A DNA stretch of 64,000 nt from Streptomyces cinerochromogenes (GTDB lineage Bacteria > Actinomycetota > Actinomycetes > Streptomycetales > Streptomycetaceae): NCBI RefSeq assembly GCF_014648635.1, contig NZ_BMRM01000001.1:558001-622000 (forward strand). The letters are read 5' to 3'. This document shows positions 36,520-45,809 of the stretch, piece by piece; the first letter of the stretch is position 1, and each line of letters opens with the position of its first letter. A program made the translations under genes and the position numbers. The notes under the pieces are model-generated. The model was given only the letters and a program-made list of their open reading frames with translations, was not told where the DNA came from and made no database searches.

Positions 36520-36611
36520 CGGGGGTCGTGGCCTTAAGGTCTGCTCGGAACCAGGACGCGTGCCTGGCTGTCTACGAGGGCGTACGACATGACGCGTGAC
36601 CGGAGGACGAG

Positions 36612-37676
36612 ATGACGGTGACCCTGGCGGACGTGGCGGCCCGCGCCCAGGTCTCTCCCGCGACGGTGTCGCGCGTACTGAACGGCAACTACCCGGTCGC
36701 CGCGTCCACGCGCGAGCGGGTGCTGCGGGCGGTGGACGAGCTGGACTACGTCCTCAACGGCCCCGCGAGCGCGCTCGCCGCCGCCACCTCCGATCTGGTC
36801 GGCATCCTCGTCAACGACATCGCCGACCCGTTCTTCGGGATCATGGCGAGCGCGATCCAGTCCGAGATCGGCGGGCCGGGCGGGCGGGCCGGGGGCGAGC
36901 GGCTGGCCGTCGTCTGCAACACGGGCGGCTCGCCGGAGCGCGAGCTGACCTACCTCACACTGCTCCAGCGGCAGCGGGCGGCGGCCGTGGTGCTGACCGG
37001 CGGGGCCGTGGAGGAGGAACCGCACGCGACGGCGGTCGCGGCGAAGCTGCGCAAGCTCGCGGAGGCGGGGACCCGGGTGGTGCTGTGCGGGCGCCCGCCG
37101 GCGCCGGACACCCAGGCGATCGCGCTCACCTTCGACAACCGGGGCGGCGCCCGCGCGCTGACCGACCACCTGATCGGCCTCGGCCACCGCCGGCTCGGCT
37201 ACATCGCCGGCCCCGAGGAACGGACGACCACCCGGCACCGGCTGGAGGGCCACCGGGCCGCGCTCTCGGCGGCGGGCATCGAGGAGGACCCGCACGGGAC
37301 GGTCCACGGCCGCTACGACCGCCGGTCCGGCTACGAGGCCACGCTGGAGCTGCTGCGCCGCGATCCGTCCCTGACGGCGATCGTGGCCGCGAACGACTCC
37401 GTCGCCCTCGGCGCCTGCGCCGCCCTGCGCGAGTCGGGCCTGCGCGTCCCGGAGGACGTCTCGGTGGCCGGCTTCGACGACCTGCCGTTCAGCGTGGACG
37501 CGGTGCCGTCCCTGACGACGGTCCGCCTGCCCCTGGCCGAGGCGGGCGCCCGCGCGGGCCGCATCGCGATGGGCCGCGAGGAGCCGCCGCCCGGGGGGAT
37601 CGCCTCGGTGCGGGGGGAGTTGATGGTGCGGGGGTCCACGGGGGTGCCGCGTGGTTCCGTCCGCGTCGGTGAGTGA
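36612..37676 (+). CDS. LacI-family regulator of the DUF993 operon
   Basis: 354 residues; HTH LADVAARAQVSPATVSRVLNGNYPVA (residues 5-30), hinge YVLNGPASALAAATSDLVGILVNDIADPFF, and the effector domain ending VAGFDDLPFSVDAVPSLTTVRLP. GGAGGACGAG precedes the ATG. Divergent from the Gfo/Idh-DUF993-TIM operon with a LacI-type palindrome between, so it very probably represses it. The ligand is unknown. Confidence 0.9.
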   Translation: MTVTLADVAARAQVSPATVSRVLNGNYPVAASTRERVLRAVDELDYVLNGPASALAAATSDLVGILVNDIADPFFGIMASAIQSEIGGPGGRAGGERLAVVCNTGGSPERELTYLTLLQRQRAAAVVLTGGAVEEEPHATAVAAKLRKLAEAGTRVVLCGRPPAPDTQAIALTFDNRGGARALTDHLIGLGHRRLGYIAGPEERTTTRHRLEGHRAALSAAGIEEDPHGTVHGRYDRRSGYEATLELLRRDPSLTAIVAANDSVALGACAALRESGLRVPEDVSVAGFDDLPFSVDAVPSLTTVRLPLAEAGARAGRIAMGREEPPPGGIASVRGELMVRGSTGVPRGSVRVGE

Positions 37677-38085
37677 CCTCGTTCCCTGCCCGGACTGCGC
37701 TGCCCCGGCCGAGTGGCACGGCGTGCAGGTGCTGCTGGACGACGACGCGCTGCGGTGGGACACCGAGATGGTGTGCCGGGTATGCGGGTCCGCGACGGCG
37801 GTATGCGGCGCCGGGGTGCCCGGCGGGATGCGGGAGCGGCTGCTCGCCGAGCACGGCCGGGCGGAGCTGCGACTGGGGCCGTCGGCCGACCGGGTGGCCG
37901 TGATGCGGGTGCTGCGGCGGACCCTGGGGATCGGGCTCGGGGAGGCCCGGGCCGTACTGGAGCGGGGATACGGCGGGACGCTGCCCGAGACCGAGTTGCT
38001 CGCGCGGCGGCTGCGGGAGGCGGGGGTCGACGCCGTGGCCGTGCGGGGCGCGGCGGGCTCGGGGCCGGTGTCTCGGGAGCGATGA
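37669..38085 (+). CDS. Zinc-ribbon protein with ribosomal L7/L12-C-terminal-like domain
   Basis: 138 residues. The GTG lies in GTGAGTGA across the LacI stop, so translation is coupled. N-terminal CPDC and CRVC pairs form a probable zinc ribbon (residues about 5-45). The second half, RVAVMRVLRRTLGIGLGEARAVLE ... LLARRLREAGVDAVAV, resembles the L7/L12 C-terminal helix-loop-helix (GLGEAK-like stretch and the EAGV-V strand). Small proteins with this domain are common in Streptomyces; the role is unknown. Confidence 0.7.
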   Translation: MSDLVPCPDCAAPAEWHGVQVLLDDDALRWDTEMVCRVCGSATAVCGAGVPGGMRERLLAEHGRAELRLGPSADRVAVMRVLRRTLGIGLGEARAVLERGYGGTLPETELLARRLREAGVDAVAVRGAAGSGPVSRER

Positions 38086-38149
38086 GTTTTGCGGGCGGGG
38101 CCGGTCTTCACCACCGTAGGAACCGTAGGCAACGGAACGGGAGCAACCC

Positions 38150-38746
38150 ATGCGTGTCGTCGTCACCGAGTTCATCAGTCTCGACGGGGTCGTGCAGGCC
38201 CCGGGCGGACCCGAGGAGGACACCGACGGGGGGTTCGCGCACGGCGGGTGGTCGCATCCGTTCTTCGACCCGGAGGTCGTCGGCGGGGCCTTCGCCGCGG
38301 GGCTGGAGAAGGCCGAGGCGCTGCTGTACGGGCGGCGGACGTACCAGACGATGGCCGCGGCGTGGCCGGACCGGGCCGGGGACCCCTTCGCCGACCGGCT
38401 CAACGCCATGCGGAAGTACGTCGTGACCGACACCCTGGAGGACTCCGAGCTGACCTGGGAGAACACCGTACGGATCCCGGGGGCGCGGGCGCTGGACGAG
38501 GTGCGGGAGCTGCGGGCCGCCGAGGGCGGGGACCTGGCGATGATGGGCAGCCCCACGCTGGTGCGGGCCCTGATCGAGGCGGACCTGGTGGACGAGGTGC
38601 GGCTCGTCGTCATGCCGGTGCTGCTCGGCGGCGGGAAGTCGATCTTCCCGGCGGACGGGGGCAGGCGCACCTGGGAGCTGGTGTCGTCGGACACCGCGAA
38701 GACCGGCGCGCAGGTGAACGTCTACCGGCCCGCGGGGCGGTCGTAG
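38150..38746 (+). CDS. Dihydrofolate reductase-like (RibD C-terminal family) protein
   Basis: 198 residues. The start VVVTEFISLDGVVQAPGGPEED is the family signature, followed by LLYGRRTYQTMAAAWP, KYVVTDTLEDSELTWENT, MMGSPTLVRALIEADLVDEVRLVVMPVLLGGGKSIFP. These bind NADPH; few have a known substrate and they are not true folate enzymes. GGGAG lies six bases before the ATG. Confidence 0.9.
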   Translation: MRVVVTEFISLDGVVQAPGGPEEDTDGGFAHGGWSHPFFDPEVVGGAFAAGLEKAEALLYGRRTYQTMAAAWPDRAGDPFADRLNAMRKYVVTDTLEDSELTWENTVRIPGARALDEVRELRAAEGGDLAMMGSPTLVRALIEADLVDEVRLVVMPVLLGGGKSIFPADGGRRTWELVSSDTAKTGAQVNVYRPAGRS

Positions 38747-38821
38747 GCGTGGACGCGGCGGCGCGGGCGGCCTAGGCTCGGAAGCAGGATCTCTGACGGG
38801 GTCAAGTGTCCGGGGGCGACC

Positions 38822-39763
38822 ATGACCGTCGAGGACGTTCGCGCTTTCAACCGGTTCTACACGGGAGTGATCGGCGCGCTCGACTACGAGCGCCACCTCT
38901 ACGCCCCCTACACCCTCACCGAGGCCCGCGTGCTGTACGAACTCGCGCACGCCCCGCACCTGGACGCGGTCGACCTGCGCGGCGGGCTCGGTCTGGACGC
39001 CGGGTACCTGAGCCGGATCCTCAACCGGTTCGAGGAGAGCGGGCTGATCGCGCGCGGCCCCTCGGACAGCGATCCGCGGCGCCGCCGCATCACCCTGACC
39101 GCACGCGGACGCGCGACCGCGGCGCTGCTGGAGGAGCGGGCGCAGGACATGGTCGGCGCGCTGCTGGACGGCGTGGCCCCGGCGGACCGGCCCCGGCTGG
39201 CCGAGGCCATGCGCACGATCCGGGACATCCTGGGGACGGCGCAGCCGCCCGCGGAGAAGCCGGCCGAGGACGTCGTGCTGCGGGAGCCGGGGGCCGGGGA
39301 GCTGGGCTGGATCGTGCAGCGCAACGGGGCCCTGTACGCGGCCGAGTTCGGGTGGAACGCCGCGTACGAGGGGCTGGTCGCCCGGATCGTCGCCGACTTC
39401 GCGGAGGATCACGATCCGCATCTGGAGCGGGTGTGGATCGCCGAGCTGGCGGGGCGGCCCGTGGGGAGTGTGATGTGTGTACGGGACGAGGCGCCCGGCA
39501 CCGCGCGGCTGCGGCTGCTGCTCGTGGAGCCGCAGGCACGCGGGCACGGCATCGGTGACCGGCTGGTGCGGGCGGTGGTCGACTTCGCCCGCGGCGCCGG
39601 CTACCGCGAGCTGGTGCTGTGGACCAACGACGTCCTCACCGGCGCCCGCCGCCTGTACGAGCGGCACGGCTTCGTCCTGACCGCGGAGCGCCCCCACCGT
39701 TCCTTCGGCCACGACCTGGTCGGCCAGGACTGGCGGCTGGAGCTGCATGCCCCCGGTGACTGA
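38822..39763 (+). CDS. MarR-type HTH fused to GNAT acetyltransferase
   Basis: 313 residues. Residues 1-145 form a MarR winged helix (YTLTEARVLYELAH, LGLDAGYLSRILNRFEESGLI, SDSDPRRRRITLTARGR). Residues about 160-310 form a GNAT domain with the acetyl-CoA motif LLLVEPQARGHGIGDRLV and a final ARRLYERHGFVLTAERPH. A known actinobacterial fusion; it may sense or modify a small amine and regulate transcription. The target is not evident. Confidence 0.9.
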   Translation: MTVEDVRAFNRFYTGVIGALDYERHLYAPYTLTEARVLYELAHAPHLDAVDLRGGLGLDAGYLSRILNRFEESGLIARGPSDSDPRRRRITLTARGRATAALLEERAQDMVGALLDGVAPADRPRLAEAMRTIRDILGTAQPPAEKPAEDVVLREPGAGELGWIVQRNGALYAAEFGWNAAYEGLVARIVADFAEDHDPHLERVWIAELAGRPVGSVMCVRDEAPGTARLRLLLVEPQARGHGIGDRLVRAVVDFARGAGYRELVLWTNDVLTGARRLYERHGFVLTAERPHRSFGHDLVGQDWRLELHAPGD

Positions 39764-39781
39764 AGGGTAGGTTCCGATTCC

Positions 39782-40582
39782 ATGAAGCTGGCGTTCTCCA
39801 CTCTCGGTGTCCCCGGTCTGCCCGTCCCGGAAGTCCTGGCGCTCGCGACCGCGCACGGCTACCACGGCGTCGAACTGCGCGCCCATCCCGAGGAACCCGT
39901 CCACCCGGGCCTGACGCCCGCCGAACGCGCCGAAGCCGCCGCGCTGTTCCGGCAGGCGGGGGTCCAGGTGCTCGGTCTCGCCGGGTACGCGCGCGTCGCC
40001 GCCCCGGGCGAGGACGCGCCCGTGCTGGCGGAGATCCGGGACCTCCTGCGGCTGGCCCACGACCTGGGGGCGCCCTTCGTCCGGGTCTTCCCCGGCGCCG
40101 ACCCGGACCGGCCCCGCGAGGAGTCGGAGGCGGTCGCCGCCCGGCGGCTCGGCACCGCGGCGGAGGACGCCGCCGCGCTGGGCGTGCGGATCCTGCTGGA
40201 GACCCACGACTCGCACCGCACCGGCGCCGACGCGATCCGGATCCTCGGCCCGGTCGGGCACCGGCAGGTGGGCGCGCTGTGGGACCTGATGCACACCTGG
40301 CTGGGCGGTGAACAGCCGTCGGACAGCTACGCGGCCCTCGCCCCGCACTTGGGCTATGTCCAGGTCAAGGACATCGCCTCCGCCGAGGACACCGCCCCCC
40401 TGCCGCTCGGCGCGGGCGTGCTGCCGCTCACCGAGTGCGTGGACGTGCTGTCCCGGCGGGGCTGGGACGGCTGGCTGTGCTGGGAGTACGAGAAGCGCTG
40501 GTACGAGACCGCCGAACCGCTGCCCGGGCTGCTGGACGCAGGGCGTGAGCATCTGGTGCGGCTGCTGGGCGAGGCGGCGTAG
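39782..40582 (+). CDS. Sugar phosphate isomerase/epimerase-like TIM barrel
   Basis: 266 residues, AP-endonuclease-2 family: MKLAFSTLGVPGLP, GYHGVELRAHPEEPVHPGL, VRVFPGADPD, ILLETHDSH (metal Glu), GALWDLMHTWLGGE, YVQVKDIAS and WLCWEYEKRWYE. Not close in sequence to the barrel at 33263. It has no catabolic neighbours; it follows the MarR-GNAT gene by 18 bp and may share its transcript. Confidence 0.88.
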   Translation: MKLAFSTLGVPGLPVPEVLALATAHGYHGVELRAHPEEPVHPGLTPAERAEAAALFRQAGVQVLGLAGYARVAAPGEDAPVLAEIRDLLRLAHDLGAPFVRVFPGADPDRPREESEAVAARRLGTAAEDAAALGVRILLETHDSHRTGADAIRILGPVGHRQVGALWDLMHTWLGGEQPSDSYAALAPHLGYVQVKDIASAEDTAPLPLGAGVLPLTECVDVLSRRGWDGWLCWEYEKRWYETAEPLPGLLDAGREHLVRLLGEAA

Positions 40583-40668
40583 CGCGGAAAATCACTGGCC
40601 GGACGCCGGGCCGGCGGCTAGCCTCCCCCGGTGGTCCAGCCCCCGGCGCCCCGCGCCCGCCCCCGGTC

Positions 40669-41910
40669 ATGAGCCTCGCCCGCTCGCTCGTCGACGTACG
40701 CCCCCTGCGCACCTCGCCCGTCTTCCGGCGGCTGCTGATCGGCCGGACCGTGTCCGTGCTCGGCGGGTTCATGACCATGGTGACGGTCATGTACCAGGTG
40801 TGGGACATGACCGGCAGCACCGCCTGGACCGGGGCGGTGGGGCTCGCGCAGGCGCTGCCGCTGGTGGTGTTCGGACTGTTCGCCGGGGCGTGGGCGGACC
40901 GGGCCGACCGGCGCCGGGTCTTCCTCGCGGCGACCGTCGGGCAGGCGGTGTGCTCGCTGCTGCTCGCCGTGCAGGGGTTCGGCGGGCATGTGCCGGTCGT
41001 GGTCGTCCTGCTGCTCGTCGCCGTGCAGTCGGGCTTCGGCGCGCTCGGGGCTCCGGCCGCCGGGGTGTTCGTGACGCGGCTGCTGCCCAAGGAGCAGGTG
41101 GCCGCCGGGCTGGCGCTCCAGCAGGTCACCGGCCAGTCGATGATGCTGCTCGGGCCGGCTCTGGCCGGGCTGCTGCTGGGCTGGTTCGGCATCGGGGTCT
41201 GCTATCTGCTGGACGCCCTCAGCTTCGGCCTCGCCTTCTACGGCGCCCGCGGGCTGCCCGCGCTGCCGCCGCGGGGGGAGCCGTCGCGGGCCGGGGTGCA
41301 CGGGGTGCTGGACGGGCTGCGGTTCCTGGCCGGGCACCGGGTGGTGCGGGGCGCGCTGGCCACCGACCTCGCCGCCACCGTGCTGTCGTTCCCGGTGAGC
41401 CTGTTCCCGCTGGTCAACGCCGAGCGGTTCGGCGGCGATCCGCGCACCCTGGGCCTGTTCCTGTCGGCGCTGGCGGTGGGCGGGGTCACCGCGACCGCGC
41501 TGTCCGGCCCGCTGACCCGGCTCGCCCGGCCCGGACCGGTGATGCTGTGCGCGTCCGCCACCTGGGGAGCGGCGCTGGTCCTGTTCGGTCTCGTCCCCGG
41601 CCCGTGGCTCGGTCTCGCCCTGCTGACGGTCGCCGGCGCGGCGGACGCCACGGCGGTGGTCGCCCGCTCCACGATCGTGCAGACCCGGACCCCGGACGCG
41701 CTGCTCGGCCGGGTGACGGCGGCCGAGCAGATCGTCGGTCAGGCGGGGCCGAGCCTCGGCAACGTGCGCGGCGGTCTGCTGGCCGGCTGGACCTCGGGCA
41801 CGACCGCGCTGATCAGCGGCGGTGTGCTGTGTGTCCTCGCGGTGGCGGCGGTCGCGGCGTCGACGCCTCAGCTGCGGGCCCGGGCTAGCGGGGTGCCGGA
41901 CGGACCGTGA
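40669..41910 (+). CDS. MFS exporter
   Basis: 413 residues, 12 predicted helices. GRTVSVLGGFMTMVTVMYQVWDMTGST and the cytoplasmic loop GAWADRADRRRVF place it in the MFS_3/enterobactin-exporter-like subfamily of drug/siderophore effluxers. The 3' end overlaps the convergent hydrolase gene by 26 bp. The substrate is unknown. Confidence 0.88.
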   Translation: MSLARSLVDVRPLRTSPVFRRLLIGRTVSVLGGFMTMVTVMYQVWDMTGSTAWTGAVGLAQALPLVVFGLFAGAWADRADRRRVFLAATVGQAVCSLLLAVQGFGGHVPVVVVLLLVAVQSGFGALGAPAAGVFVTRLLPKEQVAAGLALQQVTGQSMMLLGPALAGLLLGWFGIGVCYLLDALSFGLAFYGARGLPALPPRGEPSRAGVHGVLDGLRFLAGHRVVRGALATDLAATVLSFPVSLFPLVNAERFGGDPRTLGLFLSALAVGGVTATALSGPLTRLARPGPVMLCASATWGAALVLFGLVPGPWLGLALLTVAGAADATAVVARSTIVQTRTPDALLGRVTAAEQIVGQAGPSLGNVRGGLLAGWTSGTTALISGGVLCVLAVAAVAASTPQLRARASGVPDGP

Positions 41911-42478
41911 GCGGTGCGGTGCCTTCGAGGCACCAGTCCAGGACGGCCGGCCAGGAGCCGTACCCGGCGTCCAGGTCGAGGTGGGCGGCGCCGGGCAGGA
42001 TGTCGGCGGGGATGCCGAGGGGTTCGGCGAAGAGCGGGCCCGCGCCCTCCGGGCAGTACGGGTCGTCGTCGCCCGCGACCAGCCGGGTCGGCCCGGGCAG
42101 GGTGAAGCCGGGCGCGGGCGGGACGAAGGCGGCCACCTCCGGGTGGCGGGCGAGGACGGAGCCGGAGGGGGGTGCGACCAGCAGCACCCGGTCGGCGTGG
42201 TGCTGCTGTTTCATGCCGCGGGCGGCGGCGTGCAGCCACAGCACGGCGGAGAGGCTGTGCGCGACCACGACCCGCTCCCCCGGGCCGTCCAGCTCCTCCA
42301 GGTGGCGGGCGAGTTCGGCCAGCCACACCTCCAGGTCGGGGTCGTCGGCGTCGGGCAGCTGCGGGTAGCCGACGCGGTGGCCGGCGGCGGTGAGCCGGTC
42401 GGCGAGCCAGTGCTGCCAGTGCCGCTCGGGGCGGTGGTTCTGCCAGCCGTGCAGGATCAGGTACGAGCGTGCGGTCAT
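41885..42478 (-). CDS. RBBP9/YdeN-family serine hydrolase
   Basis: 197 residues. Short alpha/beta hydrolase: YLILHGWQNHRPERHWQHWL at the N-terminus, nucleophile in VVAHSLSAVLWLH, acid in VAGDDDPYC and His in GAAHLDLDAGYG. Small esterase of unknown substrate. Its last 26 bp overlap the MFS gene on the other strand. Confidence 0.88.
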   Translation of the reverse strand: MTARSYLILHGWQNHRPERHWQHWLADRLTAAGHRVGYPQLPDADDPDLEVWLAELARHLEELDGPGERVVVAHSLSAVLWLHAAARGMKQQHHADRVLLVAPPSGSVLARHPEVAAFVPPAPGFTLPGPTRLVAGDDDPYCPEGAGPLFAEPLGIPADILPGAAHLDLDAGYGSWPAVLDWCLEGTAPLTVRPAPR

Positions 42479-42518
42479 GGGGGTGAGCCTCTCCTCCGCG
42501 CCGGTGCCGGGGCCGCCG

Positions 42519-43754
42519 TCAGCCGGCGGCGGGCAGGGCCGCGAACGCCTCGTGGAAGCCGGGGAAGGTCTTGCGTACGCAGCCGGGGTCGTCGTAGGTG
42601 AGGCCCGGGGTGCGCAGGGCGGTCACGGCGAAGGACATCACGACGCGGTGGTCGCCGAAGGTCTTGATCTCGGTTCCGGGGGCGGGTGTGCCGGGGCGGA
42701 TCTCGATCCAGTCGGGGCCGGTGGCCACGTCCACGCCGAGCCGCCGGAGGTTCTCCGCGCAGGCCTCCAGGCGGTCGCACTCCTTCACCCGGGTGTTGGC
42801 GACGTCCTCGATGCGGACCGGTCCGGAGGCGAAGGGCGCGAGCGCGGCCAGGGTCGGCATGGTGTCGGAGATGTCCCGCATGTTCACGGTGAGGCCGTGC
42901 AGTTCGCCGGTGCCGCGTACGGTCGTCGCGTCCTCGGTGGTCTCCACGTGCGCGCCCATCCGGCGCAGCACCTCCACGAAGCGCAGGTCGCCCTGGAGGG
43001 CGCCCGTGCCGAGGCCGGGCACGGTGATCTCGCGGCCCGGGGTGACGGCCGCCGCGGCGAAGAAGTAGCTCGCGGTGGAGGCGTCCGGTTCGACGGCGTA
43101 GGTGGTGGCGCGGTAGCCGCCGGGCGGGACGTCGTACACCGTGCCGTCGCGGACGACGTCCACGCCGAACGCGCGCATCATCGCGAGGGTGATCTCCACG
43201 TACGGCGCCGAGACCAGGTCGGTGACCCGGATGCGCAGGCCGGTGCGGGTCAGCGGGCCGAGCAGCAGCAGCGCGGTCAGGTACTGGGAGGACTGGCCGG
43301 CGTCGAGCACGACCTCGCCGCCCTCGACGCCGGCCGCGTGGACGGTGAGCGGGTGGTGCCCCTCGGCGTCCTCGTGCCGCAGGTCGACGCCGAGGTCGCG
43401 CAGGGCGCGGGTGAGCGGGCCGAGGGGGCGGCGGCGCATCTGCGGGGAGGCGTCGAAGCGGTAGGTGCCGTGGCCGGCGGCGGCCAGGGTGGGCAGGAAG
43501 CGGGCGGTGGTGGCGCCGTCGCGGCAGAAGACGTCGGCCTCCGGGTGCGCCGGTCCCTGCGGGCGGCCGTCGATCCGCCAGGAGCCGGGCTCACGGACGA
43601 CGCGGTAGCCGAGCCGGGTCAGGCCCTCGGCGAAGCCCTCCGTGTCGTCGGAGTGCAGCGGGCGCACGAGGGTGCTGGTGCCGTCGGCCGCGGCGGCGAG
43701 GAAGAGCGCGCGGGCGGTGATGGACTTGGATCCGGGGATGTCGACTGCGGGCAT
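42519..43754 (-). CDS. aroA: 3-phosphoshikimate 1-carboxyvinyltransferase (short, divergent EPSP synthase)
   Basis: 411 residues from the ATG before PAVDIPGSKSITARALF. EPSP synthase marks are kept: PGSKS-T-R, SSQYLTALLLLGP, DTMPTLAALAPFAS with the catalytic Asp, KECDRLEA (usually KETDR), GDHRVVMSFAV and KTFPGFHEAF. The usual NAGTAMRP loop is RDGATTARFL here, so PEP binding may differ. Makes EPSP in the shikimate pathway if orthologous; a paralogue for a special pathway is possible. Alternative ATGs lie at 43763 and 43766. No shikimate genes are adjacent. Confidence 0.85.
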   Translation of the reverse strand: MPAVDIPGSKSITARALFLAAAADGTSTLVRPLHSDDTEGFAEGLTRLGYRVVREPGSWRIDGRPQGPAHPEADVFCRDGATTARFLPTLAAAGHGTYRFDASPQMRRRPLGPLTRALRDLGVDLRHEDAEGHHPLTVHAAGVEGGEVVLDAGQSSQYLTALLLLGPLTRTGLRIRVTDLVSAPYVEITLAMMRAFGVDVVRDGTVYDVPPGGYRATTYAVEPDASTASYFFAAAAVTPGREITVPGLGTGALQGDLRFVEVLRRMGAHVETTEDATTVRGTGELHGLTVNMRDISDTMPTLAALAPFASGPVRIEDVANTRVKECDRLEACAENLRRLGVDVATGPDWIEIRPGTPAPGTEIKTFGDHRVVMSFAVTALRTPGLTYDDPGCVRKTFPGFHEAFAALPAAG

Positions 43755-43941
43755 GACAGCCATCATGACGGCCCGTCGCGAGCGCCGGGGCCGGATTCCA
43801 GGGGCTGGACGCGCCCCCGTGAATGCGCGGTGACGGGCCCCTTCCTGGTTACTGTGCATTCCCTTGACGGAAAGAAACTTCCCGGATATTGGTGACTCCT
43901 CGGAAGTTTCCTTCAGCGGTTCTCCTCTGGAAGGAGCGCAC

Positions 43942-45801
43942 GTGCACGACTCCAGCACGGGAAGCGACACCGGCACGGACAGCACGGGAAACACCGCACG
44001 GCCGTCCAGACGCGCCGTCCTCGCCGCGACCGCGGGCCTCACCGCCGCGCTGACCGTCCCGGCGACCGCCCACGCCACCGCCCACGGCATCCCCGGCGAA
44101 CGCCGGCTGCACGCCCTGATCTCCCGCATGACGCTGGAGGAGAAGGTCGGCCAGCTCTTCGTGATGCGGGTGTACGGCCATTCCGCCACCGCCCCCGACC
44201 AGGCGGACGTCGACGCCAACCTCAAGGAGATCGGCGTCCGCACCGCGGCCGAGCTGATCGCCGAGTACCGGGTCGGCGGCATCATCTACTTCTCCTGGGC
44301 GCACAACACCCGCGACCCGCACCAGATCGCCGACCTGTCCAACGGCATCCAGCAGGCCTCGCTGGACCAGCCGCGCGGTCTGCCGGTGCTCATCGCCACC
44401 GACCAGGAGCACGGCGCGGTGTGCCGGGTCGGCAAGCCCGCCACGCTGTTCCCGGGCGCGATGGCGGTCGGGGCGGGCGGCTCCCGCGCCGACGCCCGCA
44501 CGCTCGGCCGGATCTCGGGCGCCGAGCTGCGCGCGATGGGCATCAACCAGGACTACTCCCCCGACGCCGACGTGAACGTCAACCCGGCCAACCCGGTCAT
44601 CGGCGTCCGTTCCTTCGGCGCCGACCCGGAAGCGGTCGCCGCCCTGGTGGCCGCCGAGGTGCGGGGCTACCAGTCGGCCGGGGTGGCGGCGACCGCCAAG
44701 CACTTCCCGGGCCACGGGGACACCGCCGTCGACAGCCACTACGGCTTCCCGGTCATCACGCACAGCCGGGAGCTGTGGGAGCGGCTGGACGCGGTGCCCT
44801 TCCGGGCGGCGATCGCGGCCGGGATCGACTCGGTCATGACCGCGCACATCCAGTTCCCGGCGCTGGACGGCTCCGGCGACCCGGCGACCCTCTCCCACCC
44901 GATCCTCACCGGGATCCTGCGCGAGGAACTCGGCTACGACGGGGTGGTGATCACCGACTCCCTCGGCATGCAGGGCGTGCGCACGAAGTACGGCGACGAC
45001 CGGGTGCCGGTGCTCGCCCTCAAGGCCGGCGTGGACCAGCTGCTCAACCCGCCCTCGCTCGACGTGGCCTGGCACGCGGTGCTGAAGGCGGTGCAGGAGG
45101 ACGAGCTGACCGAGGACCGGCTGGACGAATCGATCCTGCGCATCCTGCGCCTGAAGGCCCGGCGCGGACTGTTCGACCACCCCTGGGCGAGCCACGCCGG
45201 TGTCGACCGCACGGTGGGCACCAGGTCCCACCTGGCCACGGCCGACCGCATCGCCGAGCGCACCACCACCCTGCTGGTCAACGAGGACGGCACGCTGCCC
45301 TTCGACAGCCGCAGGGAACGCAGGCTGCTGGTCGTCGGCGCCGACCCCGCCTCCCCGTCGGGCACCACCGGCCCGCCCACCGGTGTCCTGGCCGCCGCCC
45401 TCACCGAGCTGGGCTTCGAGGCCACCGCCCTGTCCACCGGCACGGCGCCCTCCGCGGCGGCCATCGACAAGGCGGTCACGGCCGCGCGGGACGCGGACGC
45501 GGTGGTCGTCGGCACGTACAACGTGACGGCGGGCAACGCCCAGCGGACCCTGGTGGAGCGGCTGCTGGCGACGGGCAGGCCGGTGGCCGTGGTGGCGATC
45601 CGCAACCCGTACGACGTCGCGCAGTTCCCCTCCGTCCGGGCCTGCCTGGCCGCGTACTGCTGGACGGACGTCGAACTGCGCGCCGCCGCACGGGTCATCG
45701 CCGGCCGGGTCGCACCGCGCGGGAAGCTGCCGGTGCCGGTGCAGCGGGCGGACGACCCGGCCGAGGTGCTGTACCCGATCGGGTACGGGCTGACGTACTA
45801 G
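43942..45801 (+). CDS. Exported GH3 glycosidase, beta-N-acetylglucosaminidase type
   Basis: 619 residues from a GTG after GAAGGAG (5-base spacing). A twin-arginine-like signal (RPSRRAVLAATAGLTAALTV, cleavage near AHA). The GH3 core has MTLEEKVGQLFV, IATDQEHGAVCRVG, the NagZ-type motif KHFPGHGDTAVDSH (catalytic His-Asp pair) and nucleophile VVITDSLGMQG. A second alpha/beta sandwich domain follows (LLVVGADPASPSG...VVGTYNVTAGNAQ). Hydrolyses terminal N-acetylhexosamine in chitin or murein fragments outside the cell. Confidence 0.92.
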   Translation: MHDSSTGSDTGTDSTGNTARPSRRAVLAATAGLTAALTVPATAHATAHGIPGERRLHALISRMTLEEKVGQLFVMRVYGHSATAPDQADVDANLKEIGVRTAAELIAEYRVGGIIYFSWAHNTRDPHQIADLSNGIQQASLDQPRGLPVLIATDQEHGAVCRVGKPATLFPGAMAVGAGGSRADARTLGRISGAELRAMGINQDYSPDADVNVNPANPVIGVRSFGADPEAVAALVAAEVRGYQSAGVAATAKHFPGHGDTAVDSHYGFPVITHSRELWERLDAVPFRAAIAAGIDSVMTAHIQFPALDGSGDPATLSHPILTGILREELGYDGVVITDSLGMQGVRTKYGDDRVPVLALKAGVDQLLNPPSLDVAWHAVLKAVQEDELTEDRLDESILRILRLKARRGLFDHPWASHAGVDRTVGTRSHLATADRIAERTTTLLVNEDGTLPFDSRRERRLLVVGADPASPSGTTGPPTGVLAAALTELGFEATALSTGTAPSAAAIDKAVTAARDADAVVVGTYNVTAGNAQRTLVERLLATGRPVAVVAIRNPYDVAQFPSVRACLAAYCWTDVELRAAARVIAGRVAPRGKLPVPVQRADDPAEVLYPIGYGLTY

Positions 45802-45809
45802 CCGGCGTC

